A stretch of DNA of 64,000 nucleotides, from contig NZ_VISM01000001.1 of NCBI RefSeq assembly GCF_007827455.1, positions 248,001 through 312,000 on the forward strand. Reading direction: 5' to 3'. The notes beneath the pieces were generated by a model. The model did not search any database. It was not told the DNA's origin and saw only the letters and a list, made by a program, of their open reading frames with translations. This DNA comes from Lutibacter sp. Hel_I_33_5 (GTDB taxonomy: Bacteria > Bacteroidota > Bacteroidia > Flavobacteriales > Flavobacteriaceae). The stretch's first letter is position 1; the number at the start of each line of letters is the position of its first letter. This document shows, piece by piece, positions 43,288 to 52,256 of this stretch. The position numbers and the translations under genes were made by a program.

Positions 43288-43731
43288 TTATTTATTATAT
43301 CTTTTTAACTGCCAAAAAAACATTAGCTGAACAATTAGCATAAAAAACAACACTTGAAAATAATTAAAAGACTTTAACTCATCATTTTCATTAAGTAAAA
43401 ACGCGACTCCAAAGTTTATTAATGGTTGTACAAGAGAATATACAATAGCCATTAAAAAAGCTAATCTATAAGATTGAGAGCGTAAACTATCTACAAACTC
43501 ATCTTCTATTTTTTCTTTTGATAAAGAGATGATTAATAATCCTACTAATAAAATTGCTTGTAGTATTGGTCGAATCCATTCAGAATTTTCTATATATTTT
43601 CTTCCAATCATTAATACAAACGCACCAATTGCAATAAATAAACCTACTTTTTTAAATTGATTTCCTAGTTGAAATTTATTCATTTTTTCTAAATGACTTC
43701 TTTCTCTTTCACAAATTGTTTGTTTTGACAT
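43288..43731 (-). CDS. Membrane protein paired with the XRE regulator (DUF2178-like)
   Basis: A 147-residue protein with four hydrophobic helices (about residues 28-44, 52-70, 90-112 and 122-142). The motif KEKIEDEFVDSLRSQSYRLAF between helices 2 and 3 is typical of membrane proteins found next to short XRE regulators. Co-transcribed with that regulator (1-nt gap). Function unknown; it may sequester or modulate the regulator. A TATATTTG -7 box lies at 43775-43782 on the same strand. Confidence 0.65.
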   Translation of the reverse strand: MSKQTICERERSHLEKMNKFQLGNQFKKVGLFIAIGAFVLMIGRKYIENSEWIRPILQAILLVGLLIISLSKEKIEDEFVDSLRSQSYRLAFLMAIVYSLVQPLINFGVAFLLNENDELKSFNYFQVLFFMLIVQLMFFWQLKRYNK

Positions 43732-43774
43732 GGCATTTAATTTTACAATTAGACAAATTAACTTTCTATAATGA

Positions 43775-43782
43775 CAAATATA
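43775..43782 (-). promoter_or_regulatory. Promoter -7 box (TATATTTG) for the membrane protein/XRE pair
   Basis: An exact consensus match on the minus strand, 43 nt upstream of the membrane-protein start. Confidence 0.5.
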
Positions 43783-43852
43783 CTTTACATTTTATAAATA
43801 AAAAAATCTTTTTTACTATATTTAAATTATCAATCAACTAAACAAATATATT

Positions 43853-44290
43853 ATGACAACAAAAACTGACAATTCAAAAAAATGGCTATTAGGGATATCA
43901 ATATTTGCAATTATATGGAATGCCATGGGTGTAAATATGTATTTACAGCAAGCTTATAAAACTGATAGTTTTAAAGCTATGTATCAAGATCCTAAAATTT
44001 TAGAAATGGTAGAAAACACACCTTCTTGGGTTATGGGAGCATTTGCAATAGCTGTTTTTGCAGGAGTTATTGGAAGTCTTTTACTTTTATTAAAAAAGAA
44101 ATTAGCTAAATCTGTTTTATTAATTTCATTAATTGCAGTGCTAGCACAAATGACTTACAATGTTTTTATTAGCGGAGCAATGGAAGTTTATGGTCCTGGA
44201 GCTGTAATTATGCCAATAGTAACACTTGTATTTAGTTTCTTTCTCTATTGGTATAGTAAAAAAGTAGATGCAAAAGGCATCTTAACTTAA
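43853..44290 (+). CDS. Small four-helix membrane protein of unknown function
   Basis: A 145-residue protein with four transmembrane helices (about residues 11-30, 57-80, 85-105 and 115-132). The loop after helix 1 reads MYLQQAYKTDSFKAMYQDPKI. I recognise no named family beyond uncharacterised flavobacterial membrane proteins. Monocistronic: a divergent gene lies upstream and a terminator directly downstream. Confidence 0.7.
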   Translation: MTTKTDNSKKWLLGISIFAIIWNAMGVNMYLQQAYKTDSFKAMYQDPKILEMVENTPSWVMGAFAIAVFAGVIGSLLLLLKKKLAKSVLLISLIAVLAQMTYNVFISGAMEVYGPGAVIMPIVTLVFSFFLYWYSKKVDAKGILT

Positions 44291-44315
44291 AAAATAAATA
44301 TCTTGTTAAATATAT

Positions 44316-44340
44316 AAAGCTGCCTATGGTAGCTTTTTTT
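44316..44340 (+). terminator. Rho-independent terminator
   Basis: AAAGCTGCC-TAT-GGTAGCTTT hairpin (one G-T pair) followed by a T run, 25 nt after the stop of the small membrane-protein gene. The T run touches the stop codon of the convergent MaoC gene. Confidence 0.85.
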
Positions 44341-44803
44341 ATTCAAATAATGCAGCTAAAAATTCTGCAACACATGCTGGTTTTTTTTGACCTTTTATTT
44401 CTATGACACAAGAAAATGTCACTTTAATCCCGTTATTATCTAATTCTTCAATTTCTTTAATAGTTGAAAGCATTCTTAGCTCACTATTTACAGGTACAGG
44501 ATTAGGGAAACGAACTTTATTCATTCCATAATTAAGTCCCATTTTTACACTTTTAATTGAAAAAACTTCTTCTAACAACCTAGAAATCATAGCAACAGAC
44601 ATAAATCCATGAGCAACAGTACTTTTAAACGGACTCTCCTTCTCTGCTCTTTCTTCATCAACATGAATCCATTGCTTATCTAATGTTGCATTAGCAAAAT
44701 CATTAATCATTTGCTGAGTTATTGTATACCAGTTCCCTGTTGGTAACTCCTTACCTAACATTGTCTTAAACTCTTTGATATCTGCAAACTCTACTGGTTT
44801 CAT
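44339..44803 (-). CDS. MaoC-family dehydratase (R-specific enoyl-CoA hydratase-like)
   Basis: A 154-residue hot-dog-fold protein. MaoC catalytic residues appear in FANATLDKQWIHVDEERA (Asp and His) and FKSTVAHGFMSVAMIS, matching the D...H...G(F/Y)xS pattern of R-hydratases. It probably hydrates trans-2-enoyl-CoA in fatty-acid or acyl metabolism. Last gene of a tight five-gene operon, 3 nt after the TRIC channel gene. Confidence 0.9.
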   Translation of the reverse strand: MKPVEFADIKEFKTMLGKELPTGNWYTITQQMINDFANATLDKQWIHVDEERAEKESPFKSTVAHGFMSVAMISRLLEEVFSIKSVKMGLNYGMNKVRFPNPVPVNSELRMLSTIKEIEELDNNGIKVTFSCVIEIKGQKKPACVAEFLAALFE

Positions 44804-44806
44804 ATG

Positions 44807-45430
44807 CTAGTTTTTAGTAAATAAATCGTCTTTAATTTTAGGTAATTTTAATTGATATTTTACGGCAATCAGTCTAATAATTACAATGACTAAACCAGAA
44901 ACTATAAATTGAATATTTTCTTGTAAATCAAAATAATCTGTTAATAAATAGGTGATTCCGCCTAATAAACAAGCTGAAGCATAAATTTCTTTTTCAAAAA
45001 TCAATGGCACTCTTGCGGTTAAAACATCGCGTAAAACACCTCCAAAAACTGCAGAAATCATTCCCATAATTAAAGCAATAAACGGATGTAAATTAAATGC
45101 CAGTCCTTTTTGCAACCCTAATAAAGTAAAAACACTAATTCCAATTGTATCAAATAAAAACAACGTTTTACTTAACGGTGCAATTTTACTTTTCAGTAAA
45201 AATGTAAAAACCACAGCGATTAGAATCGTCCAAACATAATTAAGATCACCAATCCAATTAATTGGATGTCCGTTTATAAGAACATCTCTTATCATTCCAC
45301 CTCCTACTGCTGTTACAAAAGCAATAATGATAACACCAAATAAATCGAATTTTTTATCAGAAGCAAACAAAGCGCCACTAATTGCAAATGCAAACGTTCC
45401 AAGGATATCTAAAACGTAAATAAATTCCAT
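44807..45430 (-). CDS. Trimeric intracellular cation channel (TRIC/UPF0126) family protein
   Basis: A 207-residue membrane protein with seven transmembrane helices in two pseudo-repeats. Each repeat carries the glycine-rich signature: AFVTAVGGGMIRDVL with GHPINWI, and MGMISAVFGGVLRDVL with RVPLIF. Prokaryotic TRIC proteins form K+/cation-permeable trimers, though some homologues may transport amino acids. It sits 1 nt after helicase 3, presumably co-transcribed without a functional link. Confidence 0.93.
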   Translation of the reverse strand: MEFIYVLDILGTFAFAISGALFASDKKFDLFGVIIIAFVTAVGGGMIRDVLINGHPINWIGDLNYVWTILIAVVFTFLLKSKIAPLSKTLFLFDTIGISVFTLLGLQKGLAFNLHPFIALIMGMISAVFGGVLRDVLTARVPLIFEKEIYASACLLGGITYLLTDYFDLQENIQFIVSGLVIVIIRLIAVKYQLKLPKIKDDLFTKN

Positions 45431-45431
45431 C

Positions 45432-46553
45432 TTAATTTTTAACTTCGGTAAATTTGATATTTAGTTCTTTCTGTATTTCATGGATTCGCTCAATTTCACT
45501 TGGTAAAACAAATGCAATTGAAATTCCAGTTTTTCCTGCTCTAGCAGTTCTTCCGCTTCTATGTGTATAATATTCTAATTGTTCTGGTAATTGGTGATGA
45601 ATCACAAAATTTAAATCTCTAACATCAATTCCTCTTGCAGAAACATCAGTAGAAATTAAATATTGAATACTTTCATTTTTAAAAGCACGCATTACTTTCT
45701 CTCTATCTCTTTGTTGCATATCGCCTTCTAACGCTCCTGTAGAAAACCCTTCTTCTAATAATTGTGCATTCAAACTTTGAGCACCTGCTTTTGTTCTACA
45801 AAAAATAATACCTCTTTGTGTTTGTCTTGTTTCTAAAAACGTAATGATCGCTGCTGTTTTTCCTTTAATAGTTGTTCTTGTAAACTGATGTCTAATATTT
45901 TCATTTACCAGAGAATTTCTATTAATTTCTACCCTAGAAGCATTAGGATCCATATATGTTTTTATAATCTTCTGAATTTCTTCTGGCATCGTTGCAGAAA
46001 ACAACCAGGTATTTCTTTCTTCTGAAGTCGTATACTTTAAAATTCTATTTAGATCTTGCTTAAAGCCCATGCTTAGCATTTCGTCAGCTTCGTCTAGTAC
46101 AAGGTTCTTAATATTTTTTATATCAATTTCTCCACGTTCTATTAAATCGATTAATCTACCTGGAGTTGCCACTACAACATGTGTGGTTCTTTTTAAATTA
46201 TTGATTTGACGATCAATTTTCTCTCCACCATACACCGCTTCAACAAATATCTTTGTGTCTACATATTTTGTAAACTTGAATAATTGCTTCTTAATTTGTT
46301 GAACCAATTCTCTTGTTGGCGATAATATTAACGCCTGAATTTCGTCTTTTTTATCATCAATATGATGTAGAATTGGCAATCCGAAAGCTGCTGTTTTACC
46401 AGTACCTGTTTGAGCTAAACCAATAAAATCAGTTTTGGTGTTTAATAAAACAGGAATTGCTTTTTCTTGAATTTCTGAAGGTGTAGAAATCCCTAATTCT
46501 TTAATAGATTTTATATAATCTTTATTAATACCTAATGCAGAAAATGTTGACAT
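45432..46553 (-). CDS. DEAD-box RNA helicase (3), minimal core
   Basis: A 373-residue helicase without a C-terminal extension: FSALGINKDYIKSI Q-motif region, AQTGTGKTAAF, SPTRELVQQI, TPGRLIDLI, DEADEML, SATMP, IIFCRTKAG, STDVSARGIDV and HRSGRTARAG. The minimal core suggests general RNA unwinding or dependence on partner proteins. A -7 box (TATCTTTG) lies 17 nt upstream, so it can be transcribed independently of the thioesterase gene. Confidence 0.93.
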   Translation of the reverse strand: MSTFSALGINKDYIKSIKELGISTPSEIQEKAIPVLLNTKTDFIGLAQTGTGKTAAFGLPILHHIDDKKDEIQALILSPTRELVQQIKKQLFKFTKYVDTKIFVEAVYGGEKIDRQINNLKRTTHVVVATPGRLIDLIERGEIDIKNIKNLVLDEADEMLSMGFKQDLNRILKYTTSEERNTWLFSATMPEEIQKIIKTYMDPNASRVEINRNSLVNENIRHQFTRTTIKGKTAAIITFLETRQTQRGIIFCRTKAGAQSLNAQLLEEGFSTGALEGDMQQRDREKVMRAFKNESIQYLISTDVSARGIDVRDLNFVIHHQLPEQLEYYTHRSGRTARAGKTGISIAFVLPSEIERIHEIQKELNIKFTEVKN

Positions 46554-46570
46554 TTATCTCTAATTTTCTG

Positions 46571-46578
46571 CAAAGATA
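46571..46578 (-). promoter_or_regulatory. Internal promoter -7 box (TATCTTTG) for helicase 3
   Basis: An exact consensus match in the 28-nt gap between the thioesterase stop and the helicase start, pointing to an internal operon promoter. Confidence 0.5.
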
Positions 46579-46581
46579 CCT

Positions 46582-46977
46582 TTATTTGTTAGGTTGTAAC
46601 ACATTTAAAACTTTTTCAGTAATTCTAACAGGCTTATAGTTAGAAGCATCAAGCATTCCCCAAATTGTTAGTGTCTTAACAATCAATACTTCATTTAAAT
46701 AAAACTCCATATGCCTTTCAGATTTAAATCCTTTAGACTCACCTACCCATGTTTTTATAGTAATTTCGTGATCTAAAAGTGCTTGTTTTAAATAATCTAC
46801 TTCATGCCGTATTACTACCCAAACATATTCTGGAAACGGGCTATCTTTTGTTAAGAATGACCAATGTTGAAAAGCAACTTCATCCATCCATTTAATGTAT
46901 ACAACATTATTTACATGATTTAGGTCATCAATTTCTTTGGAAGTAACTTTTCGTGTAGTGGTAAAAACTGAATTCAT
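46582..46977 (-). CDS. Acyl-CoA thioesterase (4HBT hot-dog fold)
   Basis: A 131-residue protein. DDLNHVNNVVYIKWMDE is the 4-hydroxybenzoyl-CoA-thioesterase signature, with the catalytic Asp/Asn-His region; RHEVDYLKQALLDHEITIKTWV follows. It hydrolyses acyl-CoA thioesters, chain length unknown. It overlaps the DUF2461 gene by 1 nt. Confidence 0.9.
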   Translation of the reverse strand: MNSVFTTTRKVTSKEIDDLNHVNNVVYIKWMDEVAFQHWSFLTKDSPFPEYVWVVIRHEVDYLKQALLDHEITIKTWVGESKGFKSERHMEFYLNEVLIVKTLTIWGMLDASNYKPVRITEKVLNVLQPNK

Positions 46978-47651
46978 TAATCTATAATAGATTCGCCATT
47001 TAAATTTGTGGTTAACACATCACTAAAAAAGTTAAAAAAAGGACGTAGTGCTTTATAACTTTTATCTATTTCAGATAAAAAATTAGGTGATAAAACTTCT
47101 TTATCGGTGAAATTTCTTACAGCAATAAATCCTTTTTTACGTAATAAGTCAATATCCGAATGCTCTTTATCAAATCCTCTTGGAGCAGATTTCAATTCAT
47201 GTCCTTCAAATTTTCCTCCAAAATACTTTATATAGTTTTCGGCTTTTAGGATTTTTCTAAATTCTGATGCATCTAACTCAATTTCTTTTCTAATTCTAAA
47301 CAAATCTTCTTTGTTTGGTTCCCAAAACCCACCTGCTAAAAAGGACTCTCCTGGTCTTATTCTTAAATAATAACCTCCACGTAATTCTTTTCCTAATCTA
47401 GAAAATGATCCAGCAAAATGGGGTTGATACGGCGTTTTATCTTTAGAAAAACGTACATCTCTATAAATTCTAAATAACTTGAATTTATCTATCTCATCAT
47501 GTTGTTCAAGACTTTCTCTTATTGAGGCATAAAGTTCCTTTGCATTATCTTGAGCTTCTTTAAAAACAGGTTTAGTGTCTGCAAACCAATCACGATTATT
47601 ATTTTTCTTTAAATCTTTTAAGTATTGAAAGCTTGATTTGTTGAAATGCAT
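46977..47651 (-). CDS. DUF2461 domain protein
   Basis: A 224-residue cytosolic protein with DUF2461 (TIGR02453) signatures: FLKDLKKNNNRDWF-like start (residues 9-23), LFRIYRDVRFSKDKTPY near residue 60, and GGYYLRIRPGESFLAGGFW near residue 93. The family is widespread and of unknown biochemical function. First gene of the five-gene operon running to the MaoC gene. Confidence 0.92.
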   Translation of the reverse strand: MHFNKSSFQYLKDLKKNNNRDWFADTKPVFKEAQDNAKELYASIRESLEQHDEIDKFKLFRIYRDVRFSKDKTPYQPHFAGSFSRLGKELRGGYYLRIRPGESFLAGGFWEPNKEDLFRIRKEIELDASEFRKILKAENYIKYFGGKFEGHELKSAPRGFDKEHSDIDLLRKKGFIAVRNFTDKEVLSPNFLSEIDKSYKALRPFFNFFSDVLTTNLNGESIID

Positions 47652-47683
47652 TTTGATTAAATTTAGACCAACAATTTACAAAA

Positions 47684-47691
47684 TAGATTTG
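47684..47691 (+). promoter_or_regulatory. Promoter -7 box (TAGATTTG) for the DUF1853 gene
   Basis: An exact TAnnTTTG match, 16 nt before the ATG at 47708, in the divergent spacer. Confidence 0.5.
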
Positions 47692-47707
47692 TAACTTCGA
47701 ATTTGAT

Positions 47708-48520
47708 ATGCATCAAAAATCAAAACTTCTACAAAAAAGATACGAAGGGTATTTACAAACAAATTGTTTATGGAAAGGCAATGCAATTTATGAATTAAAT
47801 CAATTTGAATTAAATTCTAAATCAATACAAATTAATTTAAAAATTGATGAAAAACTTCGGCTTGGAAAATATATTGAGCGTTTGGTTTCTTTTGAACTTC
47901 AGCAAAAAAATAATATTTCGATTGTATGTGAAAATATTCAAATTCAACAAGAAAAAATAACATTAGGAGAATTGGATAGTATCATTTTAAAAGACAAAAA
48001 ACCAATTCACTTAGAAATCATTTATAAGTTTTATTTATATGATGATTCTATTGATAAAGATCAAATTGAATGTTTTATTGGACCTAATAAAAAAGATTCC
48101 TTAGTAGAAAAATTAAATAAACTTAAAGAAAAACAGCTACCATTGCTCTATTCTAAAGAATGTAAAAAGTATTTGAAAGAATACAATTTAAAACCTAAAG
48201 AAGTTGAACAACAAGTATATTTTAAAGCACAATTATTTGTTCCATATTCTAATCAAAATATTCAGCTAAAAAAAATCAACCCTGATTGTATTATTGGTTT
48301 CTATATCAATCTAGAACAAATTCAGCATTTTAAAAATTATAAGTTCTATATTCCTAATAAAAAAGACTGGTTAATAATTCCATTTACAAATATTGATTGG
48401 TTAGGTTTTTCTGAATTTAAAGAAATAACGAAATCAATTTTAGAAAGACAATTTTCTCCTCTTTGTTGGCTAAAAGAACCAAATGGAGAAATTAAAAAGA
48501 TCTTTTTAGTTTGGTGGTAA
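47708..48520 (+). CDS. DUF1853 family protein
   Basis: A 270-residue cytosolic protein. The layout matches DUF1853: RLGKYIERLVSFELQQ near residue 55, a LGELDSIILKDKKPIHLEIIYKFYLY segment near residue 92 with PD-(D/E)xK-like spacing (D...LEIxxK), FIGPNKKDSLVEKLNKL, and a W-rich C-terminus ending WW. A nuclease-like fold is inferred from the D/ExK pattern only. Monocistronic, between divergent and convergent genes. Confidence 0.8.
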   Translation: MHQKSKLLQKRYEGYLQTNCLWKGNAIYELNQFELNSKSIQINLKIDEKLRLGKYIERLVSFELQQKNNISIVCENIQIQQEKITLGELDSIILKDKKPIHLEIIYKFYLYDDSIDKDQIECFIGPNKKDSLVEKLNKLKEKQLPLLYSKECKKYLKEYNLKPKEVEQQVYFKAQLFVPYSNQNIQLKKINPDCIIGFYINLEQIQHFKNYKFYIPNKKDWLIIPFTNIDWLGFSEFKEITKSILERQFSPLCWLKEPNGEIKKIFLVWW

Positions 48521-48534
48521 AGGATAAACTCAAT

Positions 48535-50415
48535 TTAATTTTTAATTATTTTAATAGTTTCTATAGACTTGTCTTGAATGATTTTTAATAAATAAATCCC
48601 TTTAGAGATAGCTTTATTTTCTAAATCTATTGTAACTTTTGTACTGTTCTTTTTTATAGATTGTAATAAGATGTTTCTACCATTAATATCTGAAACTATT
48701 ATTTTCTGAACTGAATGGTTTAATGGTAAACTAATATTTAACTCTCTATTAGTAGGGTTAGGATACACCTTAAAATCTTTTATGCTATTATTTTCAACTG
48801 ATAATCTTATATACCAATCTTTTTTTAATAAATTAAATTTAGCAATTGCTTTATCAAACCAAGATGGTCTAGATCCTAAACGATGGGTTACCTGGGCTTC
48901 ATACAAAGATTCTGGAAATGCTTTTGCACCATTACTTTCTTCATATTTTATATTTGATTGCTTAAAAGTTGTAGAACTTCCATGATACCCTACTATAATT
49001 GGATTTGCTACAGCAGCACCACAATAATTACTACCACAATCACTCCAAAAATCATAATTACTCACACTTGGTCCTGTTCTATTATAATTCCATAAAGTAA
49101 GCCCTCCTAAATGGTTAGGTAAATTTGTATAGTTACCACCATTACCAGTTACATTATAGCCTGCATATAAATCGTACAAATTAGATCTTGGATAATTTCC
49201 ATGAATATCCATCCCTCTTCCGTTAGTTGCATCAATTCTCCAAGCAACAGAACCTGTAGTTCTTCCAGAAACATCTATACCATGCCATTGTCCTTTATTA
49301 GTGTCATCCCAAATTAAGCCCATTAAAATTCTTGAAGAACCTCCAGCTCCAACTAGAGAATGTCCTCTATTTCCATCAACTAATAATTGTATGATTGATA
49401 CAGCGTAACTATGGCCTGTAGAAACTACGTTTGTTACATTAGAAAAACGTGAACGTCTAACCCAACAATGTGCAGCGTCACTAAAACCTATCGCAGCCCA
49501 TCCAGAATCATGAATATAATCTTTATGATGTACAAAATCATCTGTGAAATTTCCTTTAAAGTGAATATCCTCAAAACCAGAATTTCCCATCATCTTATAC
49601 CCTCTAATTGTCCAATTATGAGCAGCTTTTAAATCATTTATTATTTGATCTTTAAAATATATTTTATTTCCATCTATTCTATCAATTTCATGAAACTCTT
49701 TCCCCTCAACTCCTTTGGTGTTTATATTACTCCAAATACTTCGAGTATTGGTTTTACCATCTAAGTACAAACTATTTGCGGCTGTATTTGCTGCCATTTC
49801 CATTCGCACATATTTATAATTAACTAAACTACTGGCATTTGCAACCACGACAAAGTTTGAATTCTTATACGAATTAGCAGTTAGAGCTAATTTTGCTGAA
49901 GCGCCATAATCTCCATCAAAAACAAACATTTTAGGAGTATTCCACAACGTAGTAATCCCAGGTTTTTGAGACATTACAGTTTTCATGTTTATTACTGTAC
50001 CTCCAAGCTCAGATCCACTACCTTTTATTATAATATTCGATTTTGTTATTTTTATTGATGTATAGTTTCCTGCTACAGAATTTACAGTAAACTCTCCTTT
50101 AGGAAAAAAAACAATACCTCCACCTGCGCTTTCCGCTGCATTAATTGCTGCCTGAATCGCATCTACATCAGAAACATCATCATTGGGAATTGCGCCGTAG
50201 GTTGTTACATTAAAAATAGTTCCTGTACTCTCAGGAATTTCCATTTTACCTAATTTATAACCTGCAAATCCATAATTTGGTAAATCTGGAATATTTGCTG
50301 CTGCTGCACCTGAAATTGCTCCTGTATATTTTTGCCAAATTTTAGCATCTTGTGCAACTGTACTCAAAGAAGTTATTATACTTAAAATGACTATTAGAAA
50401 GTAATTTTTATTCAT
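48535..50415 (-). CDS. T9SS-secreted right-handed beta-helix protein (DUF4955-like)
   Basis: A 626-residue secreted protein. After the signal peptide (ends near residue 21) there is a pectate-lyase-type N-terminal block (IFNVTTYGAIPNDDVSDVDAIQAAINAA, GGGIVFFPKGEF) and beta-helix repeats to about residue 500. These include GFEDIHFKGNF, AAHCWVRRSRFSNV and WHGIDVSGRTTG, consistent with DUF4955-type proteins in polysaccharide loci. A T9SS type A sorting domain closes it (FKVYPNPTNRELNISL, ISKGIYLLKI). Carbohydrate-active function is likely; the chemistry is unproven. It lies 6 nt after the PL14/PL20-like gene, so both probably act on the same glycan. Confidence 0.82.
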   Translation of the reverse strand: MNKNYFLIVILSIITSLSTVAQDAKIWQKYTGAISGAAAANIPDLPNYGFAGYKLGKMEIPESTGTIFNVTTYGAIPNDDVSDVDAIQAAINAAESAGGGIVFFPKGEFTVNSVAGNYTSIKITKSNIIIKGSGSELGGTVINMKTVMSQKPGITTLWNTPKMFVFDGDYGASAKLALTANSYKNSNFVVVANASSLVNYKYVRMEMAANTAANSLYLDGKTNTRSIWSNINTKGVEGKEFHEIDRIDGNKIYFKDQIINDLKAAHNWTIRGYKMMGNSGFEDIHFKGNFTDDFVHHKDYIHDSGWAAIGFSDAAHCWVRRSRFSNVTNVVSTGHSYAVSIIQLLVDGNRGHSLVGAGGSSRILMGLIWDDTNKGQWHGIDVSGRTTGSVAWRIDATNGRGMDIHGNYPRSNLYDLYAGYNVTGNGGNYTNLPNHLGGLTLWNYNRTGPSVSNYDFWSDCGSNYCGAAVANPIIVGYHGSSTTFKQSNIKYEESNGAKAFPESLYEAQVTHRLGSRPSWFDKAIAKFNLLKKDWYIRLSVENNSIKDFKVYPNPTNRELNISLPLNHSVQKIIVSDINGRNILLQSIKKNSTKVTIDLENKAISKGIYLLKIIQDKSIETIKIIKN

Positions 50416-50421
50416 AACAAA

Positions 50422-51456
50422 TTAATTTTTAATAAGCTTTTGTAATTTAATACTATTCTCTTTTCTTAGCTTAAGAAAATACACTCCTTTGCTTAAAGCG
50501 CTTATATCTATTTTTTTGAAATCTCCTTTTTTTGAAATTACTATTTTACCATTTAAATCAATAATTTCAATAGAATTTAAATCTTTTGCTCCTTCTATTG
50601 AAATATAATTTTTAGCTGGGTTTGGAAAAATAGTTACTGTATTTATGCCATTATTTGCAACTGACAATATTGCATTGGTAGATAATTTAAAATCATCTAT
50701 TCTTATATAAGCGTCTTTTGGAGATACTGCAGATCCACCATGATAATAATTAAACCAATATGCATAAACTTTATCAAAATTATTATTCGATGTCGTAGTA
50801 AACCTAATATTTATCTTTTCAAAAACTTTAACTCCATCTATCCAGGCTTTAAGAACTCCGTTGCTACTACTAACATCATTAACTTTAATATATTGCTCTA
50901 CTGTATACCACGTATTGTGTTGCATAGTAGAATTACCACCAGACCAATACCAACTATCTCCCCAGGTTTTACCATTCGCTCTACTCATATCTTTATGATA
51001 AACATAGTACCTATTCCTTGTTTTGGTAGCTCCACTTGGTGAAATTGATCCTCTAGCCGACCAACCATTTGTTCCGTCGGATGATTTATTTCCCCAACCG
51101 GCAACACCTCTTGTACCATCAAAACCAGGAGATTTACCTGAATATGAATCCATTGTTGATTCATAATACACTTTATATTGTGCATATATTTCTTGAGGAT
51201 CTTGCAAATTATTATTAGCAAAGATAAATTTCATCTCCCCTCCATAATGCTCTCCTTTTGAAACTTTTACTTGTATATAGCCCGAATTATTATATCCACC
51301 ATTGGTGTGATGAGTAAAATTAGTTCTACGGTTAAAGTTATATGCGCTATCCCAATTGGATTCAGTATTAAAATCATTTTGATGAATTAATTGTGCATTA
51401 AGCAGACAATTCATTAAAATAAATAGGAAGAAAATAGTTTGTTTTTGTTTTATCAT
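50422..51456 (-). CDS. T9SS-secreted polysaccharide lyase, PL14/PL20-like jelly roll
   Basis: A 344-residue secreted protein: signal peptide to about residue 21, a beta-jelly-roll lyase domain (about 22-260), and a T9SS type A sorting domain (TIFPNPAKNYISIEG, LSKGVYFLKL). Lyase-type features are YAQYKVYYESTMD followed by GKSPGFDG (compare GGKLPGL in PL14/PL20), SARGSISPSG, RYYVYHKDMS, TWYTVEQYIKVND, KAWIDGVKVF, and the closing strand AYIRIDDFKLS. PL14 and PL20 enzymes cleave alginate or glucuronan. Substrate not deducible. Upstream partner of the beta-helix protein. Confidence 0.8.
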   Translation of the reverse strand: MIKQKQTIFFLFILMNCLLNAQLIHQNDFNTESNWDSAYNFNRRTNFTHHTNGGYNNSGYIQVKVSKGEHYGGEMKFIFANNNLQDPQEIYAQYKVYYESTMDSYSGKSPGFDGTRGVAGWGNKSSDGTNGWSARGSISPSGATKTRNRYYVYHKDMSRANGKTWGDSWYWSGGNSTMQHNTWYTVEQYIKVNDVSSSNGVLKAWIDGVKVFEKINIRFTTTSNNNFDKVYAYWFNYYHGGSAVSPKDAYIRIDDFKLSTNAILSVANNGINTVTIFPNPAKNYISIEGAKDLNSIEIIDLNGKIVISKKGDFKKIDISALSKGVYFLKLRKENSIKLQKLIKN

Positions 51457-51579
51457 AAGTTTAGATAAAAGTAAACAATGTATACTAAATCATAAGGGGG
51501 AACTTGTTCATTTTTAGGGTACTTTAATTTTTTAAAATCTTTACCACTTTATTTACTATTAGAGTAATTAATTTCATTG

Positions 51580-51611
51580 AATATTATATTACAAAAATGG
51601 AATATAATATT
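51580..51611 (-). terminator. AT-only inverted repeat at the end of the his operon
   Basis: AATATTATATT (51580-51590) and AATATAATATT (51601-51611) form a perfect 11-bp palindrome with a 10-nt loop, directly after the hisIE stop codon. It may terminate or stabilise the his mRNA; no strong T run follows. Confidence 0.4.
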
Positions 51612-51612
51612 T

Positions 51613-52212
51613 TTATTTCTCTCTAGATTTTAAAACTTCAACAACATCATTCAATTTAAAACCTTTTGCTTGCAACAACATAAGATAATGAAAAAGTAAA
51701 TCGGCACTTTCATCTAAGAATAAATCATCGTTATTATCTTTTGCTTCAATAACAACTTCTACTGCTTCCTCTCCTACTTTTTGAGCAACTTTGTTAATCC
51801 CTTTTGCAAAAAGTGATGCAACATAAGATTTTTCTGAATCAGCATTTTTAATTCGATTCTCTATTGTATTTTCTAATTTTGTTATAAAACCAAAATTTTG
51901 ATTGTTTTTTTCATCCCAACAAGTATCTGTTCCTTTATGACATGTTGGGCCTACTGGATTTACAGTAATTAATAATGTATCGTTATCACAATCATTTTTA
52001 ATATCCACTAGATTCAAAAAATTACCACTTTCTTCACCTTTAGTCCATAATCTTTTTTTAGTCCTAGAAAAGAAGGTTACTTTCTTCGTTTCTTTAGTTT
52101 TAACAAAGGCTTCTTCATTCATGTAACCCAACATTAAAACATTTTTTGTTGCGGCATCCTGAATAATTACTGGTACTAATCCGTCGTTATTTTTATTAAA
52201 ATCTATTTCCAT
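51613..52212 (-). CDS. hisIE: Bifunctional phosphoribosyl-AMP cyclohydrolase / phosphoribosyl-ATP pyrophosphatase
   Basis: A 199-residue fusion catalysing steps 2 and 3 of histidine synthesis. The N-terminal HisI domain (about 1-105) has MLGYMNEEA, TFFSRTKKRLWTKGE and the metal-binding GPTCHKGTDTCW. The C-terminal HisE domain (about 110-199) has SYVASLFAKGINKVAQKVGEEAVEVVIEA and ESADLLFHYLMLL. Last gene of the operon, 44 nt after hisF. Confidence 0.96.
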   Translation of the reverse strand: MEIDFNKNNDGLVPVIIQDAATKNVLMLGYMNEEAFVKTKETKKVTFFSRTKKRLWTKGEESGNFLNLVDIKNDCDNDTLLITVNPVGPTCHKGTDTCWDEKNNQNFGFITKLENTIENRIKNADSEKSYVASLFAKGINKVAQKVGEEAVEVVIEAKDNNDDLFLDESADLLFHYLMLLQAKGFKLNDVVEVLKSREK

Positions 52213-52256
52213 TTTTCTATATATAAAACACTTAAATAATTCTGTGCTCTTTTATT

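Noticed and set aside
46582-47651. Functional link between DUF2461, thioesterase, helicase, TRIC and MaoC genes as one new system
   Set aside because: Tight spacing shows co-transcription, but the families are housekeeping-type and unrelated; nothing indicates a dedicated joint system.
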